Positions 8,361-18,022 are shown, counted from the stretch's first letter. The stretch: 64,000 bases of DNA from Kitasatospora viridis (GCF_007829815.1 NZ_VIWT01000004.1:62001-126000); one strand, 5' to 3'. Numbers and translations are program-made. Notes: generated from the letters alone by a model not told the origin.

Positions 8361-11300
8361 AGCTCGCCGTCCTCCATCTCGCTCCCGGGCGCTACGAGTT
8401 CGCCCAGCACCTGGGCAACGCCGGCCAGGCTCCGGCCGCCGAACAGGCGCCGCATGGGCAGCTCGACGCCGTAGCGCCGGCGCACCTGTTCCACGAAGCG
8501 GGTGGCCAGCAGGCTGTCGCCGCCGAGGGCGAAGAAGCCCCGCTCCCGGCCCGTCACCGGGCTGCCCAGCAACTCGGCCCACAGCGCGGCCACTTCGCTC
8601 TCCAGGCCGCTGCGCGGTGGCTCCTCTGGCTCGTCCTCCCGTGCCACGGTCAGCAGTTCGGCGAGCGCCTTGCGGTCGACCTTGCCGTTGGCGCTCAGCG
8701 GCAGCCAGGGCAGCACCTCGATCCGCTCCGGCACCATGGGGCCCGGCAGCCGGCCGGCCGCGTGGGCGGCCACCGCCGCCGGGTCGAGATCGGGCGCGGT
8801 CGCCGGCCGGGTGGCCCACAGCAGCTCGGTGTGGGCCGAGCCGATCGGCCGGTGGCCCAGGCCGCGCAGTCCGGCCCGCCCAAGGAGTTCGGCCCAGCGC
8901 GCGGCGGGCAGCATCGGGCTGCCGGCCCTGCGGCGCTCGGGGTCGAACGCCGCGTAGCCCCGGTCGAGCACCGCGCCGGTCAGCAGGGTGAGCGGGGTGA
9001 GCGCGGCCCGCTCGACGGCGAGCACCGTGCCGCCCCGGCGGGTCAGCAGCGCGGCCAGTGCCGGGCCCTGGGCCGGGTCGGGGTAGCGGTGCAGCGCGTT
9101 GTCGGCGAGCACCACGTCGAACCGGTGGCGCAGGTCGTCCGGCACCGTCACCAGCCGCCGGCACTCGGTCTGGTGCGGCAGCTCGGCGAGCCGCGCGGTG
9201 GCGGCCGCCAGCATCGTCGGCGAGGCGTCGAGCAGGGTGAGCCGGATCCGCTCCGGCGGGAGCAGCCGCAGCAGGGCCGCGGCGCCGCGCCCGTCCCGGC
9301 CGCCGAGCACGGCGACCTCCAGCACGTGGCCGGCCCGGCGGGCCGACTCGGCGATCCGCCTGGCGAGTTCGGTGCGCACCTCGGCCGCGCCCGGGTCCAG
9401 TTCGGCCAGCGCCAGCGGGGAGAGCCGCTCGTCGTCCAGCAGCACCGCCGGGTCGAGCCGGCCCGCGAGGATCCGCCGGTAGTCCGCCAGCCGCTCCACC
9501 GCCCGGGCCCGCACCTGCTCGACCAGTCGGCCGAACTCGGCGGTCGGGGCGCTGGGTTCGGCGATCTCGGCCAGCTCGGGTCCGGCCCGGAAGCCGTCCG
9601 CCTCCTCGACCAGCACCTTCCGCTCGACCAGCCAGCCCAGCATCACCCGCAGCACCGGCAGTTGCTCCTCGGCCAGCTCCAGCCGCGCGGCCAGCGCCGA
9701 CAGGCGCACCCCGTCGCCGAGCGCGTTCAGTCCGAGCAGCTCGACCAGCACGCTCGCGACGGCAGCGCCCTCCAGCTCGATCGCGCCGGCCTCGGCGGCG
9801 AGCCGGTCGGCGTCCGGGGCGACGCCGATGATCCCGCCCTCGAAGACCGGGCGTGCGGGCACCACGGCGGCGACCATGCGGCGAGCGGCTCCGGTGACGT
9901 CCGCGACCGCGTGGGCCACGCCGGGGTGGTCGGTGAGGGCAGCCTCGATCTCACCGAGCTCGATCCGGTACCCGCGCACCTTGACCTGACGGTCCGCCCG
10001 CCCCAGGAACTCCAAGGTCCCGTCCGGCCAGTAGCGCCCCAGATCACCCGTCCGGTACCAGCCGCCGACGAACTGACGCTCCGTCAACTCCGGCGCGTTC
10101 CGGTACCCACAGGCCACCCCCGCCCCACCGATCCACAACTGACCGGCCACCCAGTCCGGACAGTCCCGGCCGAACTCGTCGGTCACCCGGTAGCGCTGGT
10201 TGCGCAGCGGGAACCCGTACGGAATCGACCGCCACCCAGGCTCAACTTCGGCCACCTCGAACGCGTTCGACCAGATCGCCGCCTCCGTCGCACCACCCAG
10301 CGCCACGAACCGACAGTCCGGGCGCAGCGCACGCAAACGACCCGGCAGGTCCAACCCCACCCAGTCCCCCGACACCAGCACCAGCCGCAGCGCGTCGAGT
10401 CCGCCGACGCCCTCGGCCACGGTCAGCAGCATGTCCAGCAGGGCCGGCACCGAGTTCCACACCGTCACGCCGTGCGTCTGGGCCAGCTCTAGCCAGCGCC
10501 GGGCGTCCCGCCGCTCGTCCTCCTCGATCAGCACCACTGAGCCACCCGCCGAGAGCGGCCCGAACAGGTCGTAGACCGACAGGTCGAAGTCCAGTGCCGA
10601 GACGGCCAGCACCCGGTCCCGCTCGCCGACCTCGAAACGCTCGTTGACGTCGGCCACGGTGTTCACCGCAGCGGCGTGGGTGATCTCCACGCCCTTCGGC
10701 TCACCCGTCGAACCCGAGGTGTAGATCACGTACGCGAGTTCGTCCGCACTCACCGCCACCGGCGCGGCCAGCGGCTCGCCGACCACCAGCCGATCGAGCA
10801 CCAGCCGCACGCCCGCCGCCGCGCAGATCCGCTCGCGCCGCAGCTCCGGCTGGTCGACCCCCAGTGGCAGATAGGCCGCGCCGGCCGCCAACACACCCAG
10901 CACCGCGACCACCTGGTCCGGACCCTTCGGCAGCGACACCGCCACCAGGTCCCCGGGCCCCACCCCCTGCTCGACCAGCCAGCCGGCCAACCCGAGGGCG
11001 AGTCGCGCCAGTTCGCCGTAGTCGAGGCTCTCCTCCGCGTCCCAGCGCAGTGCGATGGCGGCGGGGTCGCGCCGGGCGCACTCGAAGAAGCCGTCGTGCA
11101 GCCGCCGTTCGGGGCGCGGTCCGGCCGTGGCGTTGACCTCCGCCCGCACCTCGCGCTGCTCGCGCGGCAGCAGGTCGGGCAGCGGCGCGTCCCAGTCCGC
11201 GTGGCCGAGCCAGTCCAGCAGGGCCAGGTAGGCGTCGAACATCGCATCGAGCAGGCCGCTCGGGAAGAGCTCCTCGACCGCGTCCCAGTGCAGCCGGACG

Positions 11301-14300
11301 CCGCCGTCCCGGGTCTCGGTCACCTGGTGGTCCAGCCAGACCTGCGGCGTCTGCGAGACGCCCGCCACGTAGTCGGCGAAGAGCGCCGAGGCGGGCTCGC
11401 CGCCGACGCCGAGCGCGCTGGTGAAGACCACCGGCATGGCGACCTCGGGTTCGCCGTTCAGCCGGGCGAGTTCGCGCAGCAGCCGGACCGCCGAGACCTC
11501 CCGGTGGTCGAGCGCGCCCCAGAGCTCCTGCTGCACCCGGCGGGCCTGCGCCAGCCAGTGCCCGCCCGGCTCCGGCCGGGACGGCACGAGCAGCAGCGAG
11601 GTGAAGTCGCCCAGCACGTGGGCGATGTCGGGGTGCACCTCCTGGCGGTCGAAGAGCGTGAGGTTGAGCGTCAGGTCGGCGCGGGCGCTCCACCGGCCGA
11701 GCACCTCGCCGAAGGCGGCGAGCAGCACCGCCGACTGGGTGAGTCCGTGCTCCCGGGCGCGGTCGGCGACCGCTCGCCAGTAGCGCCCGCCGATCATCGC
11801 CTCGCGCCGGGTGAACTGCGGCCCGCGCACCGCCGACGGGTCGACCGCGAGCGGGAGTTGGGGGGCGGGCGGCAGCTCGGGCAGCCGGGTGTCCCAGTAC
11901 TCCCGGGCGGCGGCGAGGGCTTCCGGCGCCGGGTCGGTGGCCAGCACGTAGTCGCGGAACGACACGTCCACGGAGGGCAGTTCGGCCTGCGGGTCGTCGT
12001 AGAGCGCGCCGAGTTCGGCGTAGAAGGTGAGCACGCTCAGCGCGTCCAGCACGATGTTGTCCACGCCGATGCCGAGCCGGGTGCCGTCGGGCGTGCGGAC
12101 GGCGCGGATCGCGAAGAGCGGCCAGGCCGAGGGGTCGAAGACCTGGTGGGAGCCGCGCTCCCAGAGCTCGGCGAAGGCGCTCTCGACGTCCGCCCCGGCC
12201 TCGGTGACCTCGATCCGGTAGTGCGGGACCTCGGGCAGGATGCGCTGGTCGCCCCGCTCGTCCACCACCGCACGCAGCATCTCGTGCCGCCGCACCAGCC
12301 GGTCGACGGCGGCCTCCAGGCGGGCCAGGTCGAGCTCGGCCACGTCGTACTCGCGGTAGAAGTGGCAGCCGACGCCGCCGAGGGTGAACTCCTCGCCCCG
12401 GCCGAGCCAGTAGGCCCGCTGGACCTCGGTGAGCGGGAACGGCTCCAGCCGGCGGGCCGGGTCGGCGATGAGTGCGGCCGCTGCGGGCCGGGCGGGCACC
12501 GGTTGGTGGAGCGTCGCCGCGAAGTCGGCGAGCGCGGGCCGCCGGAACAGCTCGGCGAGCTTGACCTCGCCGAAGCCGTCCGCCTTCAGCCGGCCGATCA
12601 GGCGGGTGGCGAGCAGGGAGTCACCGCCGAGCGCGAAGAAGTCGTGCTCCCGGCCGACTTCGGGCACCCCGAGGATCTCGGCCCAGGCGGCCGCCACCCG
12701 CCGTTCGACCTCGCCGACGAGCGGGACGGCCGGCCCGGCCGGGACGGCCGGCCCGGACCGGAGCACCTGCCGGGCGGCGAGCACACGGCGCAGGGCCGAC
12801 CGGTCCACCTTGCCGTTGGGCGTGAGCGGCAGCTCGGGCAGCACGGCGAGCCGCTCGGGCAGCATCGCGGCGGGCAGCCGGTCGGCCAGGAAGGCCCGCA
12901 ACTCCGCCAGGTCCAGGGGTTCCTGCTCCTCGGCCCGCTGACCGCCGGCAGCCTCGGCCAGCGCCCGCCAGTCGGGCACGGGCTGCGGCGCGCAGCCGGT
13001 GACGACCGCGCCGAGGCGCCCGTCCTCGCCGACCACGGCGACGGCCTGGCCCACACCGGGGTGCTCGGTGAGCGCCGCCTCGATCTCACCCAGCTCGATC
13101 CGGTGGCCGCGCACCTTGACCTGACGGTCCGCCCGACCCAGGAACTCCAAGGTCCCGTCCGGCCAGTAGCGCCCCAGGTCACCCGTCCGGTACCAGCCGC
13201 CAACGAACTGACGCTCCGTCAACTCAGGCGCGTTCCGGTAGCCCCGGGCCACCCCCGCCCCACCGATCCACAACTGACCGGTCACCCAGTCCGGACAGTC
13301 CCGACCCAGCTCGTCGGTCACCCGGTAGCACTGGTTGCGCAGCGGGAACCCGTACGGAATCGACCGCCAACCAGGCTCAACTTCCGCCACCTCGAACGCG
13401 TTCGACCAGATCGCCGCCTCCGTCGCACCACCCAGCGCCACGAACCGACAGCCCGGACGCAGCGCCCGCAACCGCCCCGGCAGGTCCAACCCCACCCAGT
13501 CCCCCGACACCAGCACCAGCCGCAGCGGATCCGGCGCCCCTTCGGCCTCGGCAGCGGTGAGCAGCATGTCCAGCAGCGCGGGCACCGTGTTCCAGAGCGT
13601 CACCCCCCGCTCGCGGACCAGCTCCAGCCAGCGCCGGGCGTCCCGCCGCTCGTCCTCCTCGATCAGCACCACCGAGCCACCCACCGAGAGCGGCCCGAAC
13701 AGGTCGTAGACCGACAGGTCGAAGTCCAGCGCCGACACGGCCAGCACCCGGTCCCGCTCGCCGACCTCGAAACGCTCGTTGACGTCCGCGACCGTGTTCA
13801 CCGCAGCCGCGTGGGTGATCTCCACACCCTTCGGCTCACCCGTCGAACCCGAGGTGTAGATCACGTACGCGAGCTCGTCCGCACCCACCGCCACCGGCGC
13901 GGCCAACCGCTCGCCGACCACCAGCCGATCGAGCACCAGCCGCACGCCCGCCGCCGCGCAGATCCGCTCGCGCCGCGCCTCGGGCTGGTCCACGCCGAGC
14001 GGCAGGTAGGCCGCGCCGGCCGCCAACACGCCCAGCACCGCGACCACCTGGTCCGGACCCTTCGGCAGCGACACCGCCACCAGGTCCCCGGGCCCCACCC
14101 CCTGCTCGACCAGCCGGCCGGCCAACCCCAGTGAACGGCGCGCCAGTTCACCGTACGTCAGGAACTCGCTCGCACCCCAGCGCAGCGCCACCCGCTCGGG
14201 CTGCTCCGCCGCGCGGGCGAAGAAGCCGTCGTGCAGGCGCTGTTCGGGGCGCGGGCCGGCGGTGTCGTTCACCGTGTCGCGCACGGAGCGCTGTTCGCGG

Positions 14301-15898
14301 GAGAGCAGCGCGGGCACCGGTTCGGTCCACGCCCCGGGTCCGGCCAGCAGGCGGTCCAGCAGGCCGCTGTAGGCCTCGAACATGGTGTCCGGCACGCCGG
14401 GGGCGAAGGCGTCGGCCCGGAAGTCCCAGTTGACCAGCAGTCCGCCGGCCAGTTCGGTGACCTGGGCGTCCAGCCAGACCTGCGGGCCCTGCGAGACGAC
14501 CCAGCTGGGCTCGCCGAAGGCCTCGCGGACCCGGGCCGGGAAGAGCTCGCCCAGGCCGAGCGCGCTGGTGTACACCACCGGTGCGAGCACCCGCTCGCCG
14601 TGCAGGCGGGAGGCGTCGCGCAGCACCTCGACGCCGGAGTGGCCCGCGTGGGCGACGTCGGCGTGGAACCGGGCCTGCAGCCGGGCGGCCCGCTCTGCGA
14701 AGCCGCCCGGCCCGCTGCCGTCCCAGGCCAGCAGCACCGAGGAGGTGAAGTCGCCGATCACCTGGTCCACTTCGGGGTGCAGCGGTTCGCGGTCGAAGAG
14801 CGGCAGGTTGAGCAGGAAGCGCGGCTCGGCGCTGAACGCGGTGAGGGTCTCGGCGAAGACGGCCGCCAGGGCCATCGCGGGGGTCAGGCCGTGCGTCCTG
14901 GCCAACTCGCCCAGTCGGGCGGCCTGGTCCTGGTCGAGCTGCCGGTGGCGGCGGTGCGCGACGGCGTCCGGTGCGGGTTCCACCAGCGGGAGGCGGGGGG
15001 CGCCGGGCAGGTCGGGCAGGTGGCGGCGCCAGTGGTCGCGGTCGGCGGCGAGCGCCTCGGTGCGGGCCGGGGTGGCGCGGGCGGCCCGGCGTTCGGCCAG
15101 GTAGCGGGCGAATCCGTAGTCCAGCGGCGGGAGTTCTTCGCCGGCGTAGAGCCGGGCGAGGTCGGCGAGCAGGATCCGCACGCTCAGCGCGTCGGCCGCC
15201 ACCATGTCCAGGTTGAGGTGCAGCCGGGTGCCGGCGGGCCGGATCGCGTCGGGCAGCAGCGAGAGTTGCAGGTCGAAGACCTCGCCGGCGGCGATGTCCA
15301 GCTGACGGTGCGAGAGTTGCCGCCGGAGCTCGTCCAGTTCGCACCGGGCCGTCTCGGCGGTGTGCCCGCGCAGGTCGTGCACCCGCAGCCGGGGGCCGCC
15401 GGTGGGTTCGATCCGCTGCCGGCCGTCGTCCAGGATCCGGGCGCGCAGCATGCCGTGCCGGGCGACCAGCGCGTGCAGGGCGGCCGCCAGGCGCTCGGGG
15501 CCGAGGCTGGCGCCGTCGAACTCGTTGTAGAAGTGCGAGGCCACGCCGCCCAGTTGCTGCTCGGCCGAGCGGCCGACCCAGTAGGCGTGCTGCATCAGCG
15601 CCAGCTCGAAGGGCTCGCTCTCGTCCACCGGCGCGGGCGCGCTCACCGGCGGGGCCGCCGCCCGGGCCGAGCCGGTGAGTCTGGCCCAGGCGGCCAGGGT
15701 CGGTTCGGCGACCAGGTCGGCGAAGCCGAGTTCCAGGCCGGAGCGGCGCAGCCGGCCGGCCAGCCTCATCATCGCCAGCGAGTCCAGGCCGAGCGCGATG
15801 AGGTTCTCGTCCGGGTCGATCGCCTCGCCCGGCCGACCCAGCAACTCGGCGACGGCCTCGGGCAGTTCGACTGGAACGATCCCTCGATCCTCGGGCAC
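8357..15898 (-). CDS. Nonribosomal peptide synthetase, ArCP-Cy-A-PCP-Cy-A(MT-like/E)-PCP
   Basis: A 2513-residue loading and two-module synthetase. Residues 1-80 are an aryl carrier domain (GLDSLAMM, Ser40). Cy1 has DMVAADALS (~228-238). A1 (~543-1033) and A2 (~1588-2405) both show the residues D-L-Y-N-L-S-L-I-W for cysteine. PCP1 has GGDSLLATRL (~1092). Cy2 has DNIVLDALS (~1278), and PCP2 has GGDSLLATRF (~2460). A2 is interrupted (~2000-2366) by a methyltransferase-like domain whose SAM motif is degraded (LEVAVLGGRDGRG), as in the MT-derived epimerase of PchE. The protein should attach an aryl acid to two cysteines and cyclise both. The start is GTG 15898, preceded by AAGGAG at a 5-nt spacing. 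The architecture matches pyochelin PchE extended by one module and is close to what is described for coelibactin. No aryl-AMP ligase gene is in view. Confidence 0.96.
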   Translation of the reverse strand: MPEDRGIVPVELPEAVAELLGRPGEAIDPDENLIALGLDSLAMMRLAGRLRRSGLELGFADLVAEPTLAAWARLTGSARAAAPPVSAPAPVDESEPFELALMQHAYWVGRSAEQQLGGVASHFYNEFDGASLGPERLAAALHALVARHGMLRARILDDGRQRIEPTGGPRLRVHDLRGHTAETARCELDELRRQLSHRQLDIAAGEVFDLQLSLLPDAIRPAGTRLHLNLDMVAADALSVRILLADLARLYAGEELPPLDYGFARYLAERRAARATPARTEALAADRDHWRRHLPDLPGAPRLPLVEPAPDAVAHRRHRQLDQDQAARLGELARTHGLTPAMALAAVFAETLTAFSAEPRFLLNLPLFDREPLHPEVDQVIGDFTSSVLLAWDGSGPGGFAERAARLQARFHADVAHAGHSGVEVLRDASRLHGERVLAPVVYTSALGLGELFPARVREAFGEPSWVVSQGPQVWLDAQVTELAGGLLVNWDFRADAFAPGVPDTMFEAYSGLLDRLLAGPGAWTEPVPALLSREQRSVRDTVNDTAGPRPEQRLHDGFFARAAEQPERVALRWGASEFLTYGELARRSLGLAGRLVEQGVGPGDLVAVSLPKGPDQVVAVLGVLAAGAAYLPLGVDQPEARRERICAAAGVRLVLDRLVVGERLAAPVAVGADELAYVIYTSGSTGEPKGVEITHAAAVNTVADVNERFEVGERDRVLAVSALDFDLSVYDLFGPLSVGGSVVLIEEDERRDARRWLELVRERGVTLWNTVPALLDMLLTAAEAEGAPDPLRLVLVSGDWVGLDLPGRLRALRPGCRFVALGGATEAAIWSNAFEVAEVEPGWRSIPYGFPLRNQCYRVTDELGRDCPDWVTGQLWIGGAGVARGYRNAPELTERQFVGGWYRTGDLGRYWPDGTLEFLGRADRQVKVRGHRIELGEIEAALTEHPGVGQAVAVVGEDGRLGAVVTGCAPQPVPDWRALAEAAGGQRAEEQEPLDLAELRAFLADRLPAAMLPERLAVLPELPLTPNGKVDRSALRRVLAARQVLRSGPAVPAGPAVPLVGEVERRVAAAWAEILGVPEVGREHDFFALGGDSLLATRLIGRLKADGFGEVKLAELFRRPALADFAATLHQPVPARPAAAALIADPARRLEPFPLTEVQRAYWLGRGEEFTLGGVGCHFYREYDVAELDLARLEAAVDRLVRRHEMLRAVVDERGDQRILPEVPHYRIEVTEAGADVESAFAELWERGSHQVFDPSAWPLFAIRAVRTPDGTRLGIGVDNIVLDALSVLTFYAELGALYDDPQAELPSVDVSFRDYVLATDPAPEALAAAREYWDTRLPELPPAPQLPLAVDPSAVRGPQFTRREAMIGGRYWRAVADRAREHGLTQSAVLLAAFGEVLGRWSARADLTLNLTLFDRQEVHPDIAHVLGDFTSLLLVPSRPEPGGHWLAQARRVQQELWGALDHREVSAVRLLRELARLNGEPEVAMPVVFTSALGVGGEPASALFADYVAGVSQTPQVWLDHQVTETRDGGVRLHWDAVEELFPSGLLDAMFDAYLALLDWLGHADWDAPLPDLLPREQREVRAEVNATAGPRPERRLHDGFFECARRDPAAIALRWDAEESLDYGELARLALGLAGWLVEQGVGPGDLVAVSLPKGPDQVVAVLGVLAAGAAYLPLGVDQPELRRERICAAAGVRLVLDRLVVGEPLAAPVAVSADELAYVIYTSGSTGEPKGVEITHAAAVNTVADVNERFEVGERDRVLAVSALDFDLSVYDLFGPLSAGGSVVLIEEDERRDARRWLELAQTHGVTVWNSVPALLDMLLTVAEGVGGLDALRLVLVSGDWVGLDLPGRLRALRPDCRFVALGGATEAAIWSNAFEVAEVEPGWRSIPYGFPLRNQRYRVTDEFGRDCPDWVAGQLWIGGAGVACGYRNAPELTERQFVGGWYRTGDLGRYWPDGTLEFLGRADRQVKVRGYRIELGEIEAALTDHPGVAHAVADVTGAARRMVAAVVPARPVFEGGIIGVAPDADRLAAEAGAIELEGAAVASVLVELLGLNALGDGVRLSALAARLELAEEQLPVLRVMLGWLVERKVLVEEADGFRAGPELAEIAEPSAPTAEFGRLVEQVRARAVERLADYRRILAGRLDPAVLLDDERLSPLALAELDPGAAEVRTELARRIAESARRAGHVLEVAVLGGRDGRGAAALLRLLPPERIRLTLLDASPTMLAAATARLAELPHQTECRRLVTVPDDLRHRFDVVLADNALHRYPDPAQGPALAALLTRRGGTVLAVERAALTPLTLLTGAVLDRGYAAFDPERRRAGSPMLPAARWAELLGRAGLRGLGHRPIGSAHTELLWATRPATAPDLDPAAVAAHAAGRLPGPMVPERIEVLPWLPLSANGKVDRKALAELLTVAREDEPEEPPRSGLESEVAALWAELLGSPVTGRERGFFALGGDSLLATRFVEQVRRRYGVELPMRRLFGGRSLAGVAQVLGELVAPGSEMEDGEL
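9920..11020. repeat. Copy 1 of a ~1.1-kb internal duplication (A2 adenylation core)
   Basis: This stretch inside the NRPS gene is nearly identical to 13055-14155, at a constant offset of 3135 bp with no net insertion or deletion. It spans the adenylation core from the A3 region to the RIELGEIE motif. Short blocks differ, for example around 10396-10430, and identity falls off sharply at both ends, which fits recent gene conversion between the two cysteine modules. Confidence 0.85.
13055..14155. repeat. Copy 2 of a ~1.1-kb internal duplication (A1 adenylation core)
   Basis: Partner of 9920-11020, with a fixed offset of 3135 bp. It encodes the A1 adenylation core of the same synthetase. Identity over most of the stretch is visible by eye even at silent positions, so the two copies were homogenised or duplicated recently rather than only selected for protein sequence. 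Confidence 0.85.
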
Positions 15899-15929
15899 CT
15901 GAACTCCTTGGTTGGTCCGCTCGCCTTAT

Positions 15930-15950
15930 TGGCAATGGTTATCATATGCA
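15930..15950. promoter_or_regulatory. Candidate Zur/Fur-family operator between NRPS and exporter
   Basis: In the 110-bp gap between the divergent NRPS and MFS genes there is an AT-rich island. At 15935-15945 it contains ATGGTTATCAT, a palindrome with one mismatched pair. The 15 bases TGGCAATGGTTATCA match 11 of 15 positions of the Streptomyces Zur-box pattern as I recall it (TGAAAATGATTTTCA). A leftward -10-like TATGAT overlaps it. A site here could control both assembly line and export. Confidence 0.5.
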
Positions 15951-16008
15951 TTAAGCGGAGGGAGCTTGCAAGCCCCTTCACCGACGAACCCCCACGGAGG
16001 ACGCAGGG

Positions 16009-17592
16009 ATGGAAGAGACCATGACCATGGCGCCGGAGCGGCCGGTGCCGCCAGAGGTGCTCAGCGGCCGGCGCTGGACGGTGGCCGCGACCGCGCTCGC
16101 GGCGGCGATGATGACCCTGGACATCACGGTGGTGAACGTCGCGCTGCCCCGGATCGGCGCGGACCTGCACACCTCGCTGGAGAGCCTGCAGTGGGTGGTC
16201 AGCGCCTACACCCTGGCCTTCGCCGCGCTGCTGCTCACCGCCGGCTCGGTCTCCGACCGGATCGGTCGGCGGCGGATCTTCCTGGCCGGCGTGGCAGTCT
16301 TCACCGCCGCCTCGGCCAGCTGCGCCCTCGCCCCCTCGGTCGGCCTGCTGATCGCCGCCCGGGCCGCCCAAGGCGTCGGCGGCGCCCTCGCGTTCGGCAC
16401 GGCGCTGGCGCTGATCGCCGGCGCCTACCAGGACGCGCCGGCCCGCACCAGGACCACCGCGATCGGCCTCTTCACGGCCGGCGGCGCGGTTTCGGCCGCG
16501 CTCGGTCCGCTGATCGGCGGCTCGATCGTGCAGTGGCTGAGCTGGCCGTTCCTGTTCGCCGTCAACGTGCCGATCGGGCTCTTCGTGCTGTTCGTCACCG
16601 CGCGCCGGGTGCCCGAGAGCGTCGCCGCCGGGGCGGCGGGCCGGATCGACTGGGCCGGCGCGGTGCTCGCCGTGCTCGCCCTCTTCGCGCTCAACTACGG
16701 CCTGCTGACGGGAGCTCAGCAGAGCTGGAGCCGGCCGGACGTGCTGGCCGCGCTGATCGCCGGCTCGCTGCTGGCCGTGGCCTTCGCCGCCGTGCAGTGG
16801 CGGCTCGGCCCGGCCGCGATGCTGGACCTGCGGCTGTTCACCGTCCCCACCTTCAGCGGGGCGGTGCTGCTCAGCTTCGCCGCCCGGATCTTCAGCTTCG
16901 GCCTGCTCCCCTTCCTGACCCTGTGGCTGGGCGGCATGCTCGGGCTCTCGCCGTTCCGGGTCGGGCTGGTGCTGCTCGCCCAGTCGGCGGCCCTGGTGGT
17001 GACGGCGGCGGTGAGCGGCCGGCTGGTCAAGGTGCTGCCGGTCTCCCGGGTGCTCGCCCTGGGCACGGCCGTGGTCGGCGTCGGGATGTTCCTCGGCACC
17101 GGGCTCGGCCCGGCCGACGGCTGGACCGCCGTGCTGCCGACCCTGCTGCTGCTCGGCGCCGGGGCCGGTCTGACGATGCCCCACCTGCTCTCACTGGCGG
17201 TCGAGGTGGTCCCGCCCGACCAGGCCGGCACCGCCTCCGGCACGGCGAACACCTTCTTCCCGCTCGGCACGGCCGCCGGGGTGGCCGGCTTCGGCACCCT
17301 GCTGACGGCCAAGGTGAACACCGTGCTCTCCGGCCCCGCGCTCGCCAGGCTCCAGGTGCCGCAGGCCGACGGCGCGCCGCTGCGCCGGCTGGTCGCCGCG
17401 GGCCAGTTCGACGCGCTGCGCGCCGCCGCGCCGGCCGCCACCCGCGAGCAGGTGGTGGGCCTGGCCCGCTCCGCCTACACCGGGGCGCTCTCCACGGTCT
17501 TCCTGGTCGCCGGGATCGCCGCCCTGCTGGCGGCGGCCGCCAGCCTGGTGCTGGTGCGCGAGCGGGACCTGAGGTCCGATAGCAGCGGGTGA
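16009..17592 (+). CDS. DHA2-family MFS exporter (likely metallophore export)
   Basis: A 527-residue protein with about 14 hydrophobic segments and the DHA2 hallmarks: MTLDITVVNVALPRI in the first helix, then SDRIGRRRIFL in the first cytoplasmic loop and GGALAFGTALALI in the following helices. Drug/H+ antiporters of this family commonly export the product of the adjacent cluster. It is divergent from the NRPS operon and shares the putative metal-regulated promoter region. The start is ATG 16009 with GGAGG ending 8 nt upstream; a second ATG at 16021 lacks a comparable site. The C-terminus has a soluble tail with RDLRSDSSG. The substrate assignment is inference from position. Confidence 0.92.
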   Translation: MEETMTMAPERPVPPEVLSGRRWTVAATALAAAMMTLDITVVNVALPRIGADLHTSLESLQWVVSAYTLAFAALLLTAGSVSDRIGRRRIFLAGVAVFTAASASCALAPSVGLLIAARAAQGVGGALAFGTALALIAGAYQDAPARTRTTAIGLFTAGGAVSAALGPLIGGSIVQWLSWPFLFAVNVPIGLFVLFVTARRVPESVAAGAAGRIDWAGAVLAVLALFALNYGLLTGAQQSWSRPDVLAALIAGSLLAVAFAAVQWRLGPAAMLDLRLFTVPTFSGAVLLSFAARIFSFGLLPFLTLWLGGMLGLSPFRVGLVLLAQSAALVVTAAVSGRLVKVLPVSRVLALGTAVVGVGMFLGTGLGPADGWTAVLPTLLLLGAGAGLTMPHLLSLAVEVVPPDQAGTASGTANTFFPLGTAAGVAGFGTLLTAKVNTVLSGPALARLQVPQADGAPLRRLVAAGQFDALRAAAPAATREQVVGLARSAYTGALSTVFLVAGIAALLAAAASLVLVRERDLRSDSSG

Positions 17593-17678
17593 CCCACTCG
17601 ATCGGCCGCGACGCCGCGCGGCACCTCGACGCTGCTGTTGAGCTGATCGCGCACCCGAGCGAGAGAAGGAGATCAGCC

Positions 17679-17963
17679 ATGGCAGTGCTACTGCAGCTCG
17701 ACTTCCCCGGCGTGACCGCGGAACAGTACGACGAGGTGGACAAGCGAGCGGGCTCGCGCGCCCCGCAGGCCCCGGACGGGCTGCTGTTCCACAGCGCCAT
17801 CGTGTCCGGCGAGGGCCTGCACGTGGTCGACCTGTGGGAGTCCCGCGCGAAGCTCGACGCGTTCATGGGACGGATGCTGCCGATCACCAAGGAGGCGGGC
17901 TTCCCGGACCCGAAGGGCGCGCCGAAGGTGACCGAGGTGCACCACCACTTCGTTCGGCGGTAG
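17679..17963 (+). CDS. Small dimeric alpha/beta-barrel-like protein
   Basis: A 94-residue protein (MAVLLQLDFPGVTAEQYDEVD..., then DLWESRAKLDAFMGRML) of the size and pattern of ferredoxin-fold dimeric alpha/beta-barrel proteins related to antibiotic-biosynthesis-monooxygenase domains. No catalytic residues can be assigned. The ATG at 17679 is chosen over an upstream in-frame start because AAGGAG lies 7 nt before it. It follows the exporter by 86 bp on the same strand and is probably cotranscribed with it. Such proteins occur in many actinomycetes without known function, so a role in the metallophore pathway is uncertain. Confidence 0.85.
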   Translation: MAVLLQLDFPGVTAEQYDEVDKRAGSRAPQAPDGLLFHSAIVSGEGLHVVDLWESRAKLDAFMGRMLPITKEAGFPDPKGAPKVTEVHHHFVRR

Positions 17964-17969
17964 AGGCAA

Positions 17970-18016
17970 CAGCGAGAGGCTTCCGTGCACGGCTCGTGCA
18001 CGGAAGCCTCTCGCTG
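17970..18016. terminator. Bidirectional hairpin terminator
   Basis: A perfect 21-bp inverted repeat (arms 17970-17990 and 17996-18016) with a 5-base loop GGCTC lies between two convergent genes whose stops are at 17963 and 18023. The stem can extend further through AGGCA/TGCCT with a small bulge. The lack of a T-run on either side is normal for high-GC actinomycetes. Confidence 0.9.
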
Positions 18017-18022
18017 TGCTGC

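Noticed and set aside
10676..14134. Rightward 1152-codon frame rich in His/Arg/Pro
   Set aside because: Antisense shadow of the large NRPS; its internal repeats only reflect the duplicated adenylation cores.
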